DNA of 64,000 nucleotides from Kordiimonas marina (GCF_023006325.1 NZ_JAINDF010000005.1:310001-374000); one strand, 5' to 3'; numbered from the stretch's first letter, positions 10,494-20,230 are shown. Numbers and translations are program-made. Notes: generated by a model not told the origin, from the sequence alone.

Positions 10494-10508
10494 CGGGCAT
10501 AGTGCCCG
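10494..10508. promoter_or_regulatory. Palindrome in the AraC/TIGR03032 divergent promoter region
   Basis: CGGGCA and TGCCCG separated by TAG, lying between the AraC gene and the divergently transcribed 10651 gene. It is a candidate operator, though AraC proteins usually prefer direct repeats, so another regulator or a chance palindrome is possible. Confidence 0.3.
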
Positions 10509-10650
10509 ACTTGAGACCAAATGCAAAGCCTTTGAGACGGTATGCATAGTCAATAGCATTGTCGCGCTCCCCTCAATGACTGAACGTAGGGTGGACCTGT
10601 GGGCTGCCCGGGTATCGCCGGGGTCCATAGGCACGTTATTGGGGACCAAC

Positions 10651-11736
10651 ATGAATATGATTGCCACGAAGCCCGCAGCCTCTGCGGAGGCCAAGCCCAC
10701 GGGTTTGGAGATGACGACCTCACGCCAGTTCACGAGTTGGCTTGCGGATATGGAGGCCAGCCTGGCCTTCACCACCTATCAGGCAGGCAAGCTCTTCATG
10801 CTGAGCGCCGGGGCAGATGGCAACTTGGGCGTGTTTGAACGTTCGATCGAGCGCTGCATGGGGCTGGCCGTGTCCGGCAACAGTCTCTATGTCAGCAGTC
10901 TCTATCAGATTTGGCGATTTGAAAATATCATGGTGCCGGGGGAACCCCGCGATGGCTTCGATGCCTGCTTTACCCCGCAGATGTCCTATGTCACCGGGGA
11001 TCTTGATGTCCATGATATGGCAGCCGACAGCGATGGTGACCTTATTTTCGTCAACACGCTGTTCGGCTGCCTAGCCAAACCCTCACTGTCCGCGAGCTTT
11101 ACCCCGCTGTGGCACCCGTCGTTCCTGAGCAAGCTGGCCCCCGAGGACCGCTGCCACCTGAACGGCATGGCCATGGGGGCAAACGGCCCGGAATATGTGA
11201 CGGCGGTCTCCGAAAGCGATGTTGCCGACGGCTGGCGTGATAAACGCGCCTCAAGCGGTGTGGTGATCCATGTCCCCACCGGCGAGGTTGTCGCGCGCGG
11301 CCTGTCCATGCCGCATTCGCCGCGCCTCAAGGATGGCATTCTTTACCTGTTGAACAGCGGTACCGGCGAGTTCGGGACCATCGACCCGGAAACGGGCACC
11401 TTCACCGCCATCGCCTTCTGCCCTGGCTACGCCCGCGGGCTGACCTTTGTCGGCGACTATGCGGTCATCGGCCTCTCGATGGCGCGGGACAACAAGACCT
11501 TCCAGGACCTGCCGCTCGATGGCCTGCTTGCTGAAAAGCAAGCCGACCCCCGCTGTGGGCTGATCGTGGTGGACCTGAAAACCGGGGACACCGTGCATTG
11601 GGTCCGGCTCGAAGGCGTGGTGAACGAGCTTTATGACGTCGCGCTCATGCCGGGGATCCGGCGACCGTCCCTGGTCGGCTTCAAGTCAGACGAAATATGC
11701 CGGGTGATCAAAGTAGGCGACGCCGCCTCCGCATGA
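10651..11736 (+). CDS. TIGR03032-like protein of unknown function
   Basis: 361-residue cytosolic-looking protein with no signal peptide. The sequence matches what I know of the TIGR03032 family: near the N-terminus TSRQFTSWLADMEASLAFTTYQAGKLFMLS, then RCMGLAVSGNSLYVSSLYQIWRFEN and HDMAADSDGDLIFVNTLFGCL. The repeated strand-rich pattern (LYVSS, LIFVNT, LYLLNSGTGEFGTID, YAVIGLS) suggests a beta-propeller. The biochemical function of the family is not known. The start at 10651 has GGGGA about 7 bases upstream; a longer frame extends upstream but looks like leader. It precedes the giant FG-GAP/RTX gene by 79 bases on the same strand, and the two are probably co-expressed. One may modify, fold or regulate the other; this is inference. 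Confidence 0.75.
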   Translation: MNMIATKPAASAEAKPTGLEMTTSRQFTSWLADMEASLAFTTYQAGKLFMLSAGADGNLGVFERSIERCMGLAVSGNSLYVSSLYQIWRFENIMVPGEPRDGFDACFTPQMSYVTGDLDVHDMAADSDGDLIFVNTLFGCLAKPSLSASFTPLWHPSFLSKLAPEDRCHLNGMAMGANGPEYVTAVSESDVADGWRDKRASSGVVIHVPTGEVVARGLSMPHSPRLKDGILYLLNSGTGEFGTIDPETGTFTAIAFCPGYARGLTFVGDYAVIGLSMARDNKTFQDLPLDGLLAEKQADPRCGLIVVDLKTGDTVHWVRLEGVVNELYDVALMPGIRRPSLVGFKSDEICRVIKVGDAASA

Positions 11737-11815
11737 CCGGATCCGCCGGGTCGTGACGACTAGATAAGAACAGCTTTTGGGGTGCGAGCCCTCCGACTAT
11801 TTTGGGAAATATGCA

Positions 11816-14800
11816 ATGCCATCATCAATCAGCTTTCTATCGGACAGCACGGCAAGTTACGAGGAAAACGGCACGGGCATCGTGCGCAATGTCGATGCTT
11901 CGCTGGGGGGTGCCAATGTCGATGAGGGCCTGACCTACAGTATCACCGGCGGCAACGACCAGGCGCTGTTCAATATCGACAGTACGACGGGGGCTCTCTC
12001 CTTCATCAGCAGTCCGGACTATGAAAACCCGCTCGATGTCGGGGCAGACAATATCTACAACGTCACGGTCACCGCGTCCGGTGGCGGCTCGAACCCCAAT
12101 AGCCAGGACCTGACCATCACCGTCACCAATGATGTGGTTGAGGCCACGGGTACCCCGGTTACGCAAGGGACGATTCAGCTGTCAGGGCTTGATGCCGGCC
12201 GTGGCTTTACCATCGGCGGCGGCCCGGCGGGCAATTTTGCCGGTTCATCGGTGGCGTCAGCAGGCGACATCAATGGCGATGGCTTCGCCGACGTGGTCAT
12301 TGGTGCGCCAAACAGCTGGTATTACAGCTCCGGTAGCGGCATGGCCTACGTTATCTTTGGCCACGCAGGGGATTCCGGTACGACGGTTGACGTCACCAGT
12401 CTCGATGGCAGCAACGGTTTTGCGATGAGCGGCCTCGCTGTTGGGAACAGCACTGGCGGCTCGGTTGCCTCTGCGGGTGATGTCAACGGCGACGGCTATG
12501 ACGACCTGTTGGTCAGTGCCTATAGCGCGTCCCCCAACGGCAACATGTCGGGCCAGACCTACCTCATCTTCGGCAACGGAAGCGGCTTTCCGGCATCGGT
12601 GGACCTGTCCAGCCTCAATGGCAGCAACGGGGTCACCTTCAACGGGTCCGGGGCCTATGATATGGCTGGCGTCTCGGTGGCCGCAGCGGGGGACATCAAC
12701 GGTGACGGCATCGACGATTTTCTGATCGGGGCCAGGGGCTCAATCCCCTTCTTCGGATCAGGGACCAGCGCCGGCAAGACCTATGTCGTCTTTGGCAACG
12801 GCAGCGGTTTTGGCGCAAGCGTGGACCTCGCCAGTCTCGACGGCAGCAATGGCTTCGTCGTCAATGGCATACAGCAGTTTGATATGGCTGGAACGGCTGT
12901 CTCTTCCGCCGGCGATGTGAATGGCGATGGCTATGACGATATCCTGATCGGGGCGCCGGGGGTTGGCTCATACACCGGTGCGGCTTACGTGCTGTTTGGC
13001 TCCGCCAGCGGGTTTTCGGCGTCTGTCGACCTCGCCAGCCTCGATGGCACCAACGGTTTTGCGCTTCCCGGTCTTGCGACCGGTGACGATACCGGCTGGT
13101 CGGTATCGTCCGCAGGCGACATCAATGGCGACGGCTATGACGACATTATGATCGGGGCGAGCACTGCCGATACAAACGGCTCAGATAGCGGGACGACCTA
13201 TGTGGTTTTCGGTGCGGCGGGTGGTTTTCCGGCTTCCGTCGACCTGTCAGCTCTCAATGGCAGCGACGGCTTTGTGCTTAATGGCGGTAGCAGCGGCGAC
13301 CGCGCTGGCAAGTCGGTTTCCGCGGCGGGCGACCTCAACGGCGATGGCTATGCCGATATCCTGATCGGCGCGGCCGGCCAGGCCACGAACGGCTCCTATA
13401 GTGGCGGAACCTATGTGCTTCTGGGCCATGGCGGCTCCTTTGGCGCCAGCCTCAATCTCTCCACTATTGCAAGCGGCGACGGCAGCACCGGGTTCATGCT
13501 GGCGGGTATCGATGCCAATGATGCCAGCGGCAGGGCCGTTGCCACTGCCGGGGACATCAACGGCGACGGCTTCCCAGACTTTATAATCGGGGCGCCGCAA
13601 GGTGATTTTGGCGGTAACAATAGCGGTGAGGCCTATGTCGTTTATGGCGAGCCGGTAACGCCCGCAGTTCAGTTTGCGTCGTCCGCAGACCTGACCATGA
13701 TGGAAAACACGACAGGTGTCGTGACCGATATCAATGCGTCCTTGAATGGCGGCAACGCCGACGAGGGGCTCACCTACAGCATCACCGGCGGGGCCGATCA
13801 GGCGGATTTCAGTATCGACAGTCTCACGGGGGTTCTGTCGATCAATACGACGCCTGATTATGAGGCGCGCAACGATGTCGGCAATGACAATGTCTATCAG
13901 GTGACTGTCACGGCATCGGGCGGCGGCACGCTCAACAACCAGCAAGCCCTCAATATCACCATTACCAACGATCCATCGGACGATCTGCCCGGCGTCGACC
14001 AGCTGTTCGCGCTTGACGGCACGAACGGCACCGCCTTCAACGGGATCGGCGCGAATGACTGGAGCGGTCGGTCGATTTCATCAGCGGGTGACGTCAACGG
14101 CGACGGCTATGCCGATATTATTATCGGTGCCCAGGGCGCCAACGCAAACGGTGGTGATAGCGGCCAAAGCTATGTCGTCTTCGGCACAAGTGGCGGCTTT
14201 GGCACCTCGTTCGATCTATCGTCCCTCGACGGCAGCAACGGCTTTGCGATCACCGGCGCCCATGCCTATGACAAAAGCGGGCATTCGGTATCGTCGGCGG
14301 GGGATGTCAATGGCGACGGATATGATGACCTGCTTGTCGGTGCCTATGCAGCTGATCCCAATGGCTACAGCTCAGGGTCAACCTACGTCATTTTCGGGTC
14401 CGCCAGCGGCTTTGCCGCCAATGTCGATCTCGCAAGCCTCGACGGCACGAACGGCTTTGTCCTCAATGGAACCGCGGCATATGAGGATAGCGGCTGGTCC
14501 GTTTCCTCCGCAGGCGACGTCAACGGCGACGGCTATGATGATATCCTGATCGGCGCCTATAGGGCCGCCACCAATGGTGCCAACAGCGGCGCAACCTATG
14601 TGGTGTTCGGCTCCGCCAGCGGGTTTGCCGCCTCGACGGACCTCTCTACCCTCAATGGCACGAACGGCTTTGTGCTCAACGGCGCCAGCGCGGGTGAAAA
14701 AAGCGGCTGGTCCGTTTCCTCCGCCGGTGACGTGAACGGCGACGGCTATGCCGATATTCTGATCGGGGCCTATAAGGCGGCCACTGCCAACGGCAGCCAA

Positions 14801-16990
14801 AGCGGCGCAACCTATGTGGTGTTTGGCTCCGGCAGCGGGTTTGCCGCCTCGACGGACCTTGCCAGCCTCGACGGCAGCAATGGCTTTGTGATCGATGGCG
14901 CCAACGCCTATGACTGGAGCGGCTTTTCGGTCTCGTCGGCAGGCGACGTCAATGGCGACGGTTATGACGATATCCTGATCGGTGCCCATGGCGCCGACCC
15001 GAACGGGGCCTATAGTGGCGCCGCTTATGTGGTGTTCGGCTCGGCCGGTGGGTTTTCCCCGACCCTCGATCTTTCAAGCCTCGATGGCACCAACGGCTTT
15101 GCCATCAATGGTGCCAATGCCAATGACCGCGCCGGTTTTTCCGTTTCTTCGGCAGGCGACATCAACGGCGACGGCTATGATGATATCCTGGTGGGGTCTT
15201 ACCTTGCCGATCCCTATTTCAACAATGCGGGCGCGACATACGTCATTTACGGTTCTGCCAGCGGCTTCGGTCCCAGCATCGAACTGTCCAGCCTGGCGGC
15301 GGGGGACCGCAGCGTCGGCTATGTCATCAATGGTGCCCATCTCGGTGACAGTAGCGGCAAAGCCGTTGCTGCAGCCGGTGATGTGAATGGTGACGGGGCT
15401 GATGACCTCCTGATCGGCGCCCCTTATGCGGCTCCGCACGCCACGAACAATGGCCAAACGTATCTGCTGTACGGCACGCTGCCTCCCACGCCAGCGGTTA
15501 TCGGCGGTAACACCAGCGGCAGCATAGGCGAGAATGCGACCAGCGCGCTCACCGGCCATCTGACCATCAGCGATGTCAATGGCGCCGCCGAGGAAAGCTT
15601 CAATGGCGACACCCTCGATGGCACCTACGGCAGCCTGACCATCGATGCCAATGGCGACTGGAGCTATGACCTCAACGGCAGCAACGCGACCGTGCAGGCC
15701 CTTCAGGCGGGCGATACGCTCGGGGATACCCTGACCGTGCATTCGGTTGATGGCACCGCGCAGGATATCGTCATCACTATCGATGGCGCCAACGACGCGC
15801 CGTCCGCACCGGTATTGACCAGTAGCGGCGTTGAGGAAAACGCCGCCGGGGCCTTCGTCGGGACGCTATCCGCGCACGACCCCGAAGGGTCCGCCGTTAC
15901 GTTCAGAACCGATGACAGCCGGTTCCATATCATCGACGACCAATTGTGGCTCCGGGACGGTGTCTCGCTCGACTATGAAACCACGCCCAGCCTTTCGGTC
16001 CAGGTCTATGCTTCCGATGCACAGGGGCTCAACAGCGCCCGTATCGTCCAGGTCTCCGTCCTCGATGTCGTCGAGGGCGAGGTCGATAAAGGCACCAACG
16101 GCAACGACAGCATCATGGGTACCGGCGCGGGTGATACGATCACAGGCGGCGCGGGCAACGACACACTCGACGGCGGCGCCGGCAACGACACGATTACCAA
16201 GTCGGGGAGCGATACCGGTCACGATGTCATCGTCGGCGGTGCCGGGAATGACCGGATCGGCGCGGGCGGCGGCAACGATTTTGTGGTTGGTGACGGCGCA
16301 TCCGATGGCGCCAACCATCAGATACTGAACCAAAATGACAATACCGGCGTTGACGGCAGCGACACCATCATGGGCGGCAACGGCGACGATACGCTGCTCG
16401 GCGGCGGTTGGGACGACAGCCTCGTCAATGACAACGGCCATTATGATGACGGCGAGGAAGTCGAGGCCGGCACCGGCAAGAACACCATCTGGGCAGGCCA
16501 GGGCAATGATGTCGCCGTCGGCTCCGGGGGTGATGACCGGCTCGGGGGCGGCGCCAATGATGACTATCTCAAGGGGCTCGACGGCAATGACACGCTCTTC
16601 GGCGGTGCCGGCGACGACACGTTGCTTGGCGGCACGGGGGATGACCTGATCTATAACGGCCAAGGCAACGACAGCGTTGAGGGCGGCGCGGGCGCCGACA
16701 CCCTGTGGGCCGGTGCGGGGGACGATACCCTCACGGGCGGCGCGGGTGCCGACACGTTCGTCTTCGGGGCGGTCTCGGGGGACGATACGATCACCGATTT
16801 CGACACGACCGAGGACAGCCTTGACCTGGCATCGCGCGGCTTCGCCGACCTGGCGGCGCTCACGGCGGCCAGCACCGAAACCACAGTGAACGGTCAGTCA
16901 GGTCTGCTCATCGACCTGGGCGGCGGCGACAGCGTGTTCCTGGCCGGTCTTGTCGTGAGCAATATCGGCAGCATGGACATCACCCTATAG
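11816..16990 (+). CDS. Giant secreted cadherin/FG-GAP/VCBS/RTX calcium-binding protein
   Basis: About 1,724 residues, probably exported by a type I secretion system and acting in adhesion or matrix binding. Domains in order: cadherin-like (about 1-108); seven FG-GAP repeats (118-612), each with a D-x-NGDG-x-x-D calcium loop such as DINGDGFADVVIGA; second cadherin-like (615-722); seven more FG-GAP repeats (725-1222); VCBS domain (1222-1328); third cadherin-like (1329-1421); RTX nonapeptides (1423-1658; GGAGNDTL type); and a C-terminal region ending in a short hydrophobic tail typical of type I secretion signals. There is no N-terminal signal peptide, consistent with type I export. The ATG at 11816 is preferred to a TTG at 11777. 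Two sets of seven FG-GAP repeats would make two complete integrin-alpha-like seven-blade propellers. No HlyB/HlyD genes are adjacent. Confidence 0.93.
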   Translation: MPSSISFLSDSTASYEENGTGIVRNVDASLGGANVDEGLTYSITGGNDQALFNIDSTTGALSFISSPDYENPLDVGADNIYNVTVTASGGGSNPNSQDLTITVTNDVVEATGTPVTQGTIQLSGLDAGRGFTIGGGPAGNFAGSSVASAGDINGDGFADVVIGAPNSWYYSSGSGMAYVIFGHAGDSGTTVDVTSLDGSNGFAMSGLAVGNSTGGSVASAGDVNGDGYDDLLVSAYSASPNGNMSGQTYLIFGNGSGFPASVDLSSLNGSNGVTFNGSGAYDMAGVSVAAAGDINGDGIDDFLIGARGSIPFFGSGTSAGKTYVVFGNGSGFGASVDLASLDGSNGFVVNGIQQFDMAGTAVSSAGDVNGDGYDDILIGAPGVGSYTGAAYVLFGSASGFSASVDLASLDGTNGFALPGLATGDDTGWSVSSAGDINGDGYDDIMIGASTADTNGSDSGTTYVVFGAAGGFPASVDLSALNGSDGFVLNGGSSGDRAGKSVSAAGDLNGDGYADILIGAAGQATNGSYSGGTYVLLGHGGSFGASLNLSTIASGDGSTGFMLAGIDANDASGRAVATAGDINGDGFPDFIIGAPQGDFGGNNSGEAYVVYGEPVTPAVQFASSADLTMMENTTGVVTDINASLNGGNADEGLTYSITGGADQADFSIDSLTGVLSINTTPDYEARNDVGNDNVYQVTVTASGGGTLNNQQALNITITNDPSDDLPGVDQLFALDGTNGTAFNGIGANDWSGRSISSAGDVNGDGYADIIIGAQGANANGGDSGQSYVVFGTSGGFGTSFDLSSLDGSNGFAITGAHAYDKSGHSVSSAGDVNGDGYDDLLVGAYAADPNGYSSGSTYVIFGSASGFAANVDLASLDGTNGFVLNGTAAYEDSGWSVSSAGDVNGDGYDDILIGAYRAATNGANSGATYVVFGSASGFAASTDLSTLNGTNGFVLNGASAGEKSGWSVSSAGDVNGDGYADILIGAYKAATANGSQSGATYVVFGSGSGFAASTDLASLDGSNGFVIDGANAYDWSGFSVSSAGDVNGDGYDDILIGAHGADPNGAYSGAAYVVFGSAGGFSPTLDLSSLDGTNGFAINGANANDRAGFSVSSAGDINGDGYDDILVGSYLADPYFNNAGATYVIYGSASGFGPSIELSSLAAGDRSVGYVINGAHLGDSSGKAVAAAGDVNGDGADDLLIGAPYAAPHATNNGQTYLLYGTLPPTPAVIGGNTSGSIGENATSALTGHLTISDVNGAAEESFNGDTLDGTYGSLTIDANGDWSYDLNGSNATVQALQAGDTLGDTLTVHSVDGTAQDIVITIDGANDAPSAPVLTSSGVEENAAGAFVGTLSAHDPEGSAVTFRTDDSRFHIIDDQLWLRDGVSLDYETTPSLSVQVYASDAQGLNSARIVQVSVLDVVEGEVDKGTNGNDSIMGTGAGDTITGGAGNDTLDGGAGNDTITKSGSDTGHDVIVGGAGNDRIGAGGGNDFVVGDGASDGANHQILNQNDNTGVDGSDTIMGGNGDDTLLGGGWDDSLVNDNGHYDDGEEVEAGTGKNTIWAGQGNDVAVGSGGDDRLGGGANDDYLKGLDGNDTLFGGAGDDTLLGGTGDDLIYNGQGNDSVEGGAGADTLWAGAGDDTLTGGAGADTFVFGAVSGDDTITDFDTTEDSLDLASRGFADLAALTAASTETTVNGQSGLLIDLGGGDSVFLAGLVVSNIGSMDITL
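12170..15480 (+). repeat. Fourteen FG-GAP DNA repeats in two blocks of seven
   Basis: In-frame repeats of about 190-220 bases, centred on variants of a DVNGDGYDDILIGA-coding core. The best-matched neighbours lie at about 14480-14645 and 14700-14865, where the DNA is nearly identical over long stretches, pointing to recent unit duplication. The block at 13660-15480 parallels that at 11830-13650, including the preceding cadherin-like domain. Confidence 0.85.
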
Positions 16991-17551
16991 CCGCGCCTCA
17001 TTGCCAAGTTTTAGCGCGTATGCGTCACCCTATATACCGCGTGACACATAAGGTAAGTCGGAGCTGACATCATGAACGCGATGGCTGGGTGCCGTCGCGT
17101 TTTCTTTGCCTCTCTTCAGAGAGATATGAGGACCCGTTCATCGCCCTAGGTGGCGGTGATGACGTATATGGATTGGGTCTTCCGCTTGGTATCGCCTTGC
17201 AATCAGAGCGTCCATTTTCACTCCTGCCTTGTGGTTATTTTTCAACCATGGCATGAAGGGAAAGGGGGGAGAACGATCGGTCTAGTCCATCGGCGGATTT
17301 TTGTCAGTTATTGTCTGAAAAACATCCTATGCCGGACTGAAGAGGCCAAGGCTAATTTCCCTATTGTAATATTACGTTAACACGCTGAAATATAAATAGA
17401 AAATTGACCAGTCACCAAGTCGTTGTGGTAGAAAAAAGCAACTGGAAATTTCAAAAACAGGTTAAATTCCGACCGGCCGTCACCATATCAGTATGAACCG
17501 GTACTGCTTAAGACAGTCGGACGCGAGACAATTTATGAGGGGGGTCACACC
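16991..17551. other. 561-base intergenic region
   Basis: Between the giant repeat protein and the SBP/OmpA cluster. It is more AT-rich than its surroundings from about 17330 on. It includes a perfect 10-base palindrome GTAATATTAC at 17366-17375 and a TTGACC at 17404-17409 with no good -10 partner. The promoter of the nine-gene cluster should lie here. A 76-codon frame at 17150-17380 has no ribosome binding site or recognisable content, and I do not call it. Confidence 0.5.
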
Positions 17552-19309
17552 ATGATCCGTAGAGTTGGAAAAGCTGCCGTTGCAGCAGCTGCAGCGCTGT
17601 TCCTTGTGCTGCCGGCACAAGCCATCAACTATATGACACTTAAGCCAATGTCGCAGGTGGTTCGCACCGGCGCACAGTCCTGCGCAGCGCAATCCGGACC
17701 GACCAGGGTGCCGGTCATTGCATGGGGCGGAGATATCGCCACCAGCTATGCTAATGGTAGCAAAAAACGCACCGTGGCCGGGAGCCTGATGGACAAGGCG
17801 CACCTCAATATCGAACTCTATCGCCAGGATGATTTCGCCAAACAGGTTGCTGACTATATGTCTTGCCGGACACCGTTCCTGCGCGGCACCCTCGGCATGT
17901 TGACAGCGGCGAGTGATGTTACCTCCCGTGACCCGCGGACAGACATGGTGGTCATCTATCAGATGACCTGGTCCGCAGGTGGTGACGCGCTTGTCGTCCG
18001 CCAAGGAATTGAAAAGCCCGCTGACCTCAAGGGCAAGACCATCGCAGTGCAGGCCTATGGCCCTCATATGGACTATTTGACCACTATTCTCCGGGATGCC
18101 GGTCTTAAGCCAGGCGATGTGCATATCAAATGGGTACGTGACCTGATCGAGCTTGATCATACCAGCTCATCGCCAGCGATGGCGCTTCGGTCGGATTCTT
18201 CGGTAGACGCCGCCTTTGTGATCAGTCCGGATGCTCTGGCGCTGACATCAGGCGGCGCGGTTGGCACCGGTGGTGAGGATAGCGTGCGGGGTGCCCATAT
18301 CCTTCTGTCCACCAAGACGGCCAACCGTGTGATTTCCGATGTTTACGCCGTTCGCCGTGACTATTTCGACAGTCACAAGGCGAAGGTGCAGGCTTTCGTG
18401 AACGCCCTGATGCAGGCTGATGAACAAACCCGTACCCTGTTCAAGGAACGTCAGACCCGCGCGAGCGACTATAAAACCATGATTGAGGGGGCAGCCCTTC
18501 TGCTTCTCGATAGCGCAGATGCCGTTGAAGATACTGCAGCCATGTATGGCGACGCCGAATTTGTTGGCTTCAGCGGAAACGTGCGTTTCTTTACAGACCT
18601 TGCCTATCCGCGCGGGTTCAAACCGCTGACGACCGAGATCCAGTCTTCTTTCGAGCAATTGGGGCTGCTTTCCAGCGCCAAGCCGATCGCTGATGCTGGC
18701 TGGTCCTACAACAACCTGGCCGTGGGCATCAGCGATACCAGCATGGCTGAAGCGCCGCGCTTCAACAAAAGCGCTGTCGACCAGTTGGTCGCCCGGCGCC
18801 AGAGCCAGAATTCGGCATCCGAAGGCGAGCTGTTCCGCTTCGAAATCTATTTCGCCCCCAACCAGAACACGTTCCCGGCTGACCAGTACCGGGCAGCGTT
18901 CGATCAGGTGATCAATCTCGCATCCACGTATGGTGGCGCGCTCCTGACCATTGAAGGTCACAGCGACCCCCTGGGGTATCTCCGCCGGAAAAAGGCCGGT
19001 GCTTCTGTGATAGAGCTGTCCTCCATCAAGCAGGCCAGTCGCAACCTCAGCTACACGCGGGCGAACGCCGTGCGTCAGAGCATCATCAATTATGCCCACA
19101 GCAAGGGTATCACGCTCGATCCCTCTCAGTTCGGCGTCTCGGGCCTCGGCGTCAGCCGGCCCAACACCCCTGGCTGTTCCTATGATGCCACAGGCGATAT
19201 TTCTCTCACCTGTGCGCCGAAGACCAAGGCACAGTGGAACGCAACCCGAAGGGTGGTGTTCCGGGTAATCCAGGTTGAAGCTGAACCTGATGTCTTCCGG
19301 CCGCTTTGA
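17552..19309 (+). CDS. Solute-binding protein fused to an OmpA peptidoglycan-binding domain (first)
   Basis: 585-residue exported protein. A signal peptide (residues 1-24, ending PAQA) is followed by an NMT1/phosphonate-like periplasmic binding fold of about 370 residues (e.g. KPADLKGKTIAVQAYGPHMDYLTTILRDAGLKPGDV). An OmpA-family domain at about 430-585 carries FEIYFAPNQNTF, the peptidoglycan-contact motif IEGHSDP and a Tyr/Ser-Arg-Ala segment (SYTRANAVRQSI). This design would tether a ligand-binding protein to the cell wall, which is unusual for an ABC-importer partner. It has a strong ribosome binding site (GAGGGGGG) and is the first gene of the cluster, 12 bases before the vWA gene. It could sense or present a ligand rather than deliver it for transport. 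Family identity is fairly sure; ligand unknown. Confidence 0.85.
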   Translation: MIRRVGKAAVAAAAALFLVLPAQAINYMTLKPMSQVVRTGAQSCAAQSGPTRVPVIAWGGDIATSYANGSKKRTVAGSLMDKAHLNIELYRQDDFAKQVADYMSCRTPFLRGTLGMLTAASDVTSRDPRTDMVVIYQMTWSAGGDALVVRQGIEKPADLKGKTIAVQAYGPHMDYLTTILRDAGLKPGDVHIKWVRDLIELDHTSSSPAMALRSDSSVDAAFVISPDALALTSGGAVGTGGEDSVRGAHILLSTKTANRVISDVYAVRRDYFDSHKAKVQAFVNALMQADEQTRTLFKERQTRASDYKTMIEGAALLLLDSADAVEDTAAMYGDAEFVGFSGNVRFFTDLAYPRGFKPLTTEIQSSFEQLGLLSSAKPIADAGWSYNNLAVGISDTSMAEAPRFNKSAVDQLVARRQSQNSASEGELFRFEIYFAPNQNTFPADQYRAAFDQVINLASTYGGALLTIEGHSDPLGYLRRKKAGASVIELSSIKQASRNLSYTRANAVRQSIINYAHSKGITLDPSQFGVSGLGVSRPNTPGCSYDATGDISLTCAPKTKAQWNATRRVVFRVIQVEAEPDVFRPL

Positions 19310-19321
19310 GGGGGATAGCCA

Positions 19322-20146
19322 ATGCGTAGCTCCAGAAACAAATCGGGCTCAAAGCTCGGTGGAATTATCTTTGTTGTTATCTTCATAGGTGCCAGTTGGC
19401 TGTTTTCTCCAGCTGACGGCAACAAGAACACGCCAAGCCAACAGCCGACGACGAGTTCATCCCAGGAGGCCAGCACAGAGCCTAGCTATACGCCCCCTCC
19501 GCATGGGGACGACCCTGCCGTGTGGCCGCCAGCTTCGACTGTGGCTGTTCAGGTGGCGGGCAATCCGATGGCCAGCAATTATCTGATCATGCTGGATACC
19601 AGCGGCAGCATGGGGGAGACCAGTTGCGGTGGATCGGCAACCAAGATCAATGCTGCCAAGAGCGCGATCAAAAGCTTTTTCCGGCACCTGGCCCCAGGGA
19701 CCAATGTGGGCCTTTATAGCTTCAGCTCTGATGTCAGGAAGGTTATGCCGCTCGGCCGATATACGCATGAGCAGTTTGATACCCGTATCGACAGGCTGAG
19801 TGCGGACGGGGCGACACCGCTCCGGCAGGCGCTTGTCACCAGTGAAAAGGTGTTGAGGGCTCAGGCCCAGGCGCAGGGTGGATATGGCAGCTATAACCTG
19901 GTTCTGGTGACCGACGGTCAGTCGTCTGATGGAAAGCCGGGACCTGTTGCCAAGGCCATCGCAAGCGACACAGCCATCAATATCAATGTGGTCGGTTTCT
20001 GCACCGGGCAGGATCATTCACTCAACCTGCCGGGTTACACCCGGTTTTCGACAGCTGATTCGGCCGATCAACTGGTGCAAAGCCTGTCTAAGGCTGTGAA
20101 GCCGGAACAGGATGTCTTCGACGTGAGCGATTTCAGCGACGACTAA
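19322..20146 (+). CDS. Membrane-anchored von Willebrand factor A domain protein
   Basis: 274 residues. An N-terminal transmembrane anchor (about 12-29) and a Ser/Pro/Thr-rich linker (35-72) project a vWA domain (about 85-260) into the periplasm. The metal-ion-dependent adhesion site is complete: D92-x-S94-x-S96 (LDTSGSMG), T165 (ADGATP) and D198 (VLVTDGQ). Such domains bind a protein ligand through Mg2+. It lies 12 bases after the first SBP/OmpA gene and 84 before the second, and is probably a scaffold in the same envelope complex. vWA proteins commonly act with AAA ATPases or TelA/Ter proteins; a TelA-like gene is three genes downstream and no AAA ATPase is present. The C-terminus is acidic (DVSDFSDD). 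Exact role unknown. Confidence 0.85.
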   Translation: MRSSRNKSGSKLGGIIFVVIFIGASWLFSPADGNKNTPSQQPTTSSSQEASTEPSYTPPPHGDDPAVWPPASTVAVQVAGNPMASNYLIMLDTSGSMGETSCGGSATKINAAKSAIKSFFRHLAPGTNVGLYSFSSDVRKVMPLGRYTHEQFDTRIDRLSADGATPLRQALVTSEKVLRAQAQAQGGYGSYNLVLVTDGQSSDGKPGPVAKAIASDTAININVVGFCTGQDHSLNLPGYTRFSTADSADQLVQSLSKAVKPEQDVFDVSDFSDD

Positions 20147-20167
20147 TGGCTCATATGAGCACAGGGA

Positions 20168-20185
20168 GGGGGTGTTCGCACTCCC
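20168..20185 (+). other. Intercistronic hairpin with TTCG tetraloop
   Basis: GGGGGTG and CACTCCC enclose TTCG, a very stable RNA tetraloop, with one G-T pair. It lies in the 84-base gap between the vWA gene and the second SBP/OmpA gene. There is no T-run after it, so it is more likely an RNA-stability or processing element than a terminator. Confidence 0.4.
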
Positions 20186-20230
20186 GCCACAAGACGGAAC
20201 CGAAAGCAGCATATTCAGGACCAGGCGACT

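Noticed and set aside
12170-15480. Periodic repeats considered as a CRISPR array or non-coding satellite
   Set aside because: Repeats are in frame, vary by codon-level changes and encode FG-GAP calcium loops; no spacer structure.
17150-17380. 76-codon frame in the gap before the SBP/OmpA cluster
   Set aside because: No ribosome binding site, no recognisable motif, and lower GC typical of a promoter region.
17404-17432. TTGACC with GGTAGA as the promoter of the SBP/OmpA cluster
   Set aside because: The spacing is right, but the -10 matches consensus at only two of six positions.
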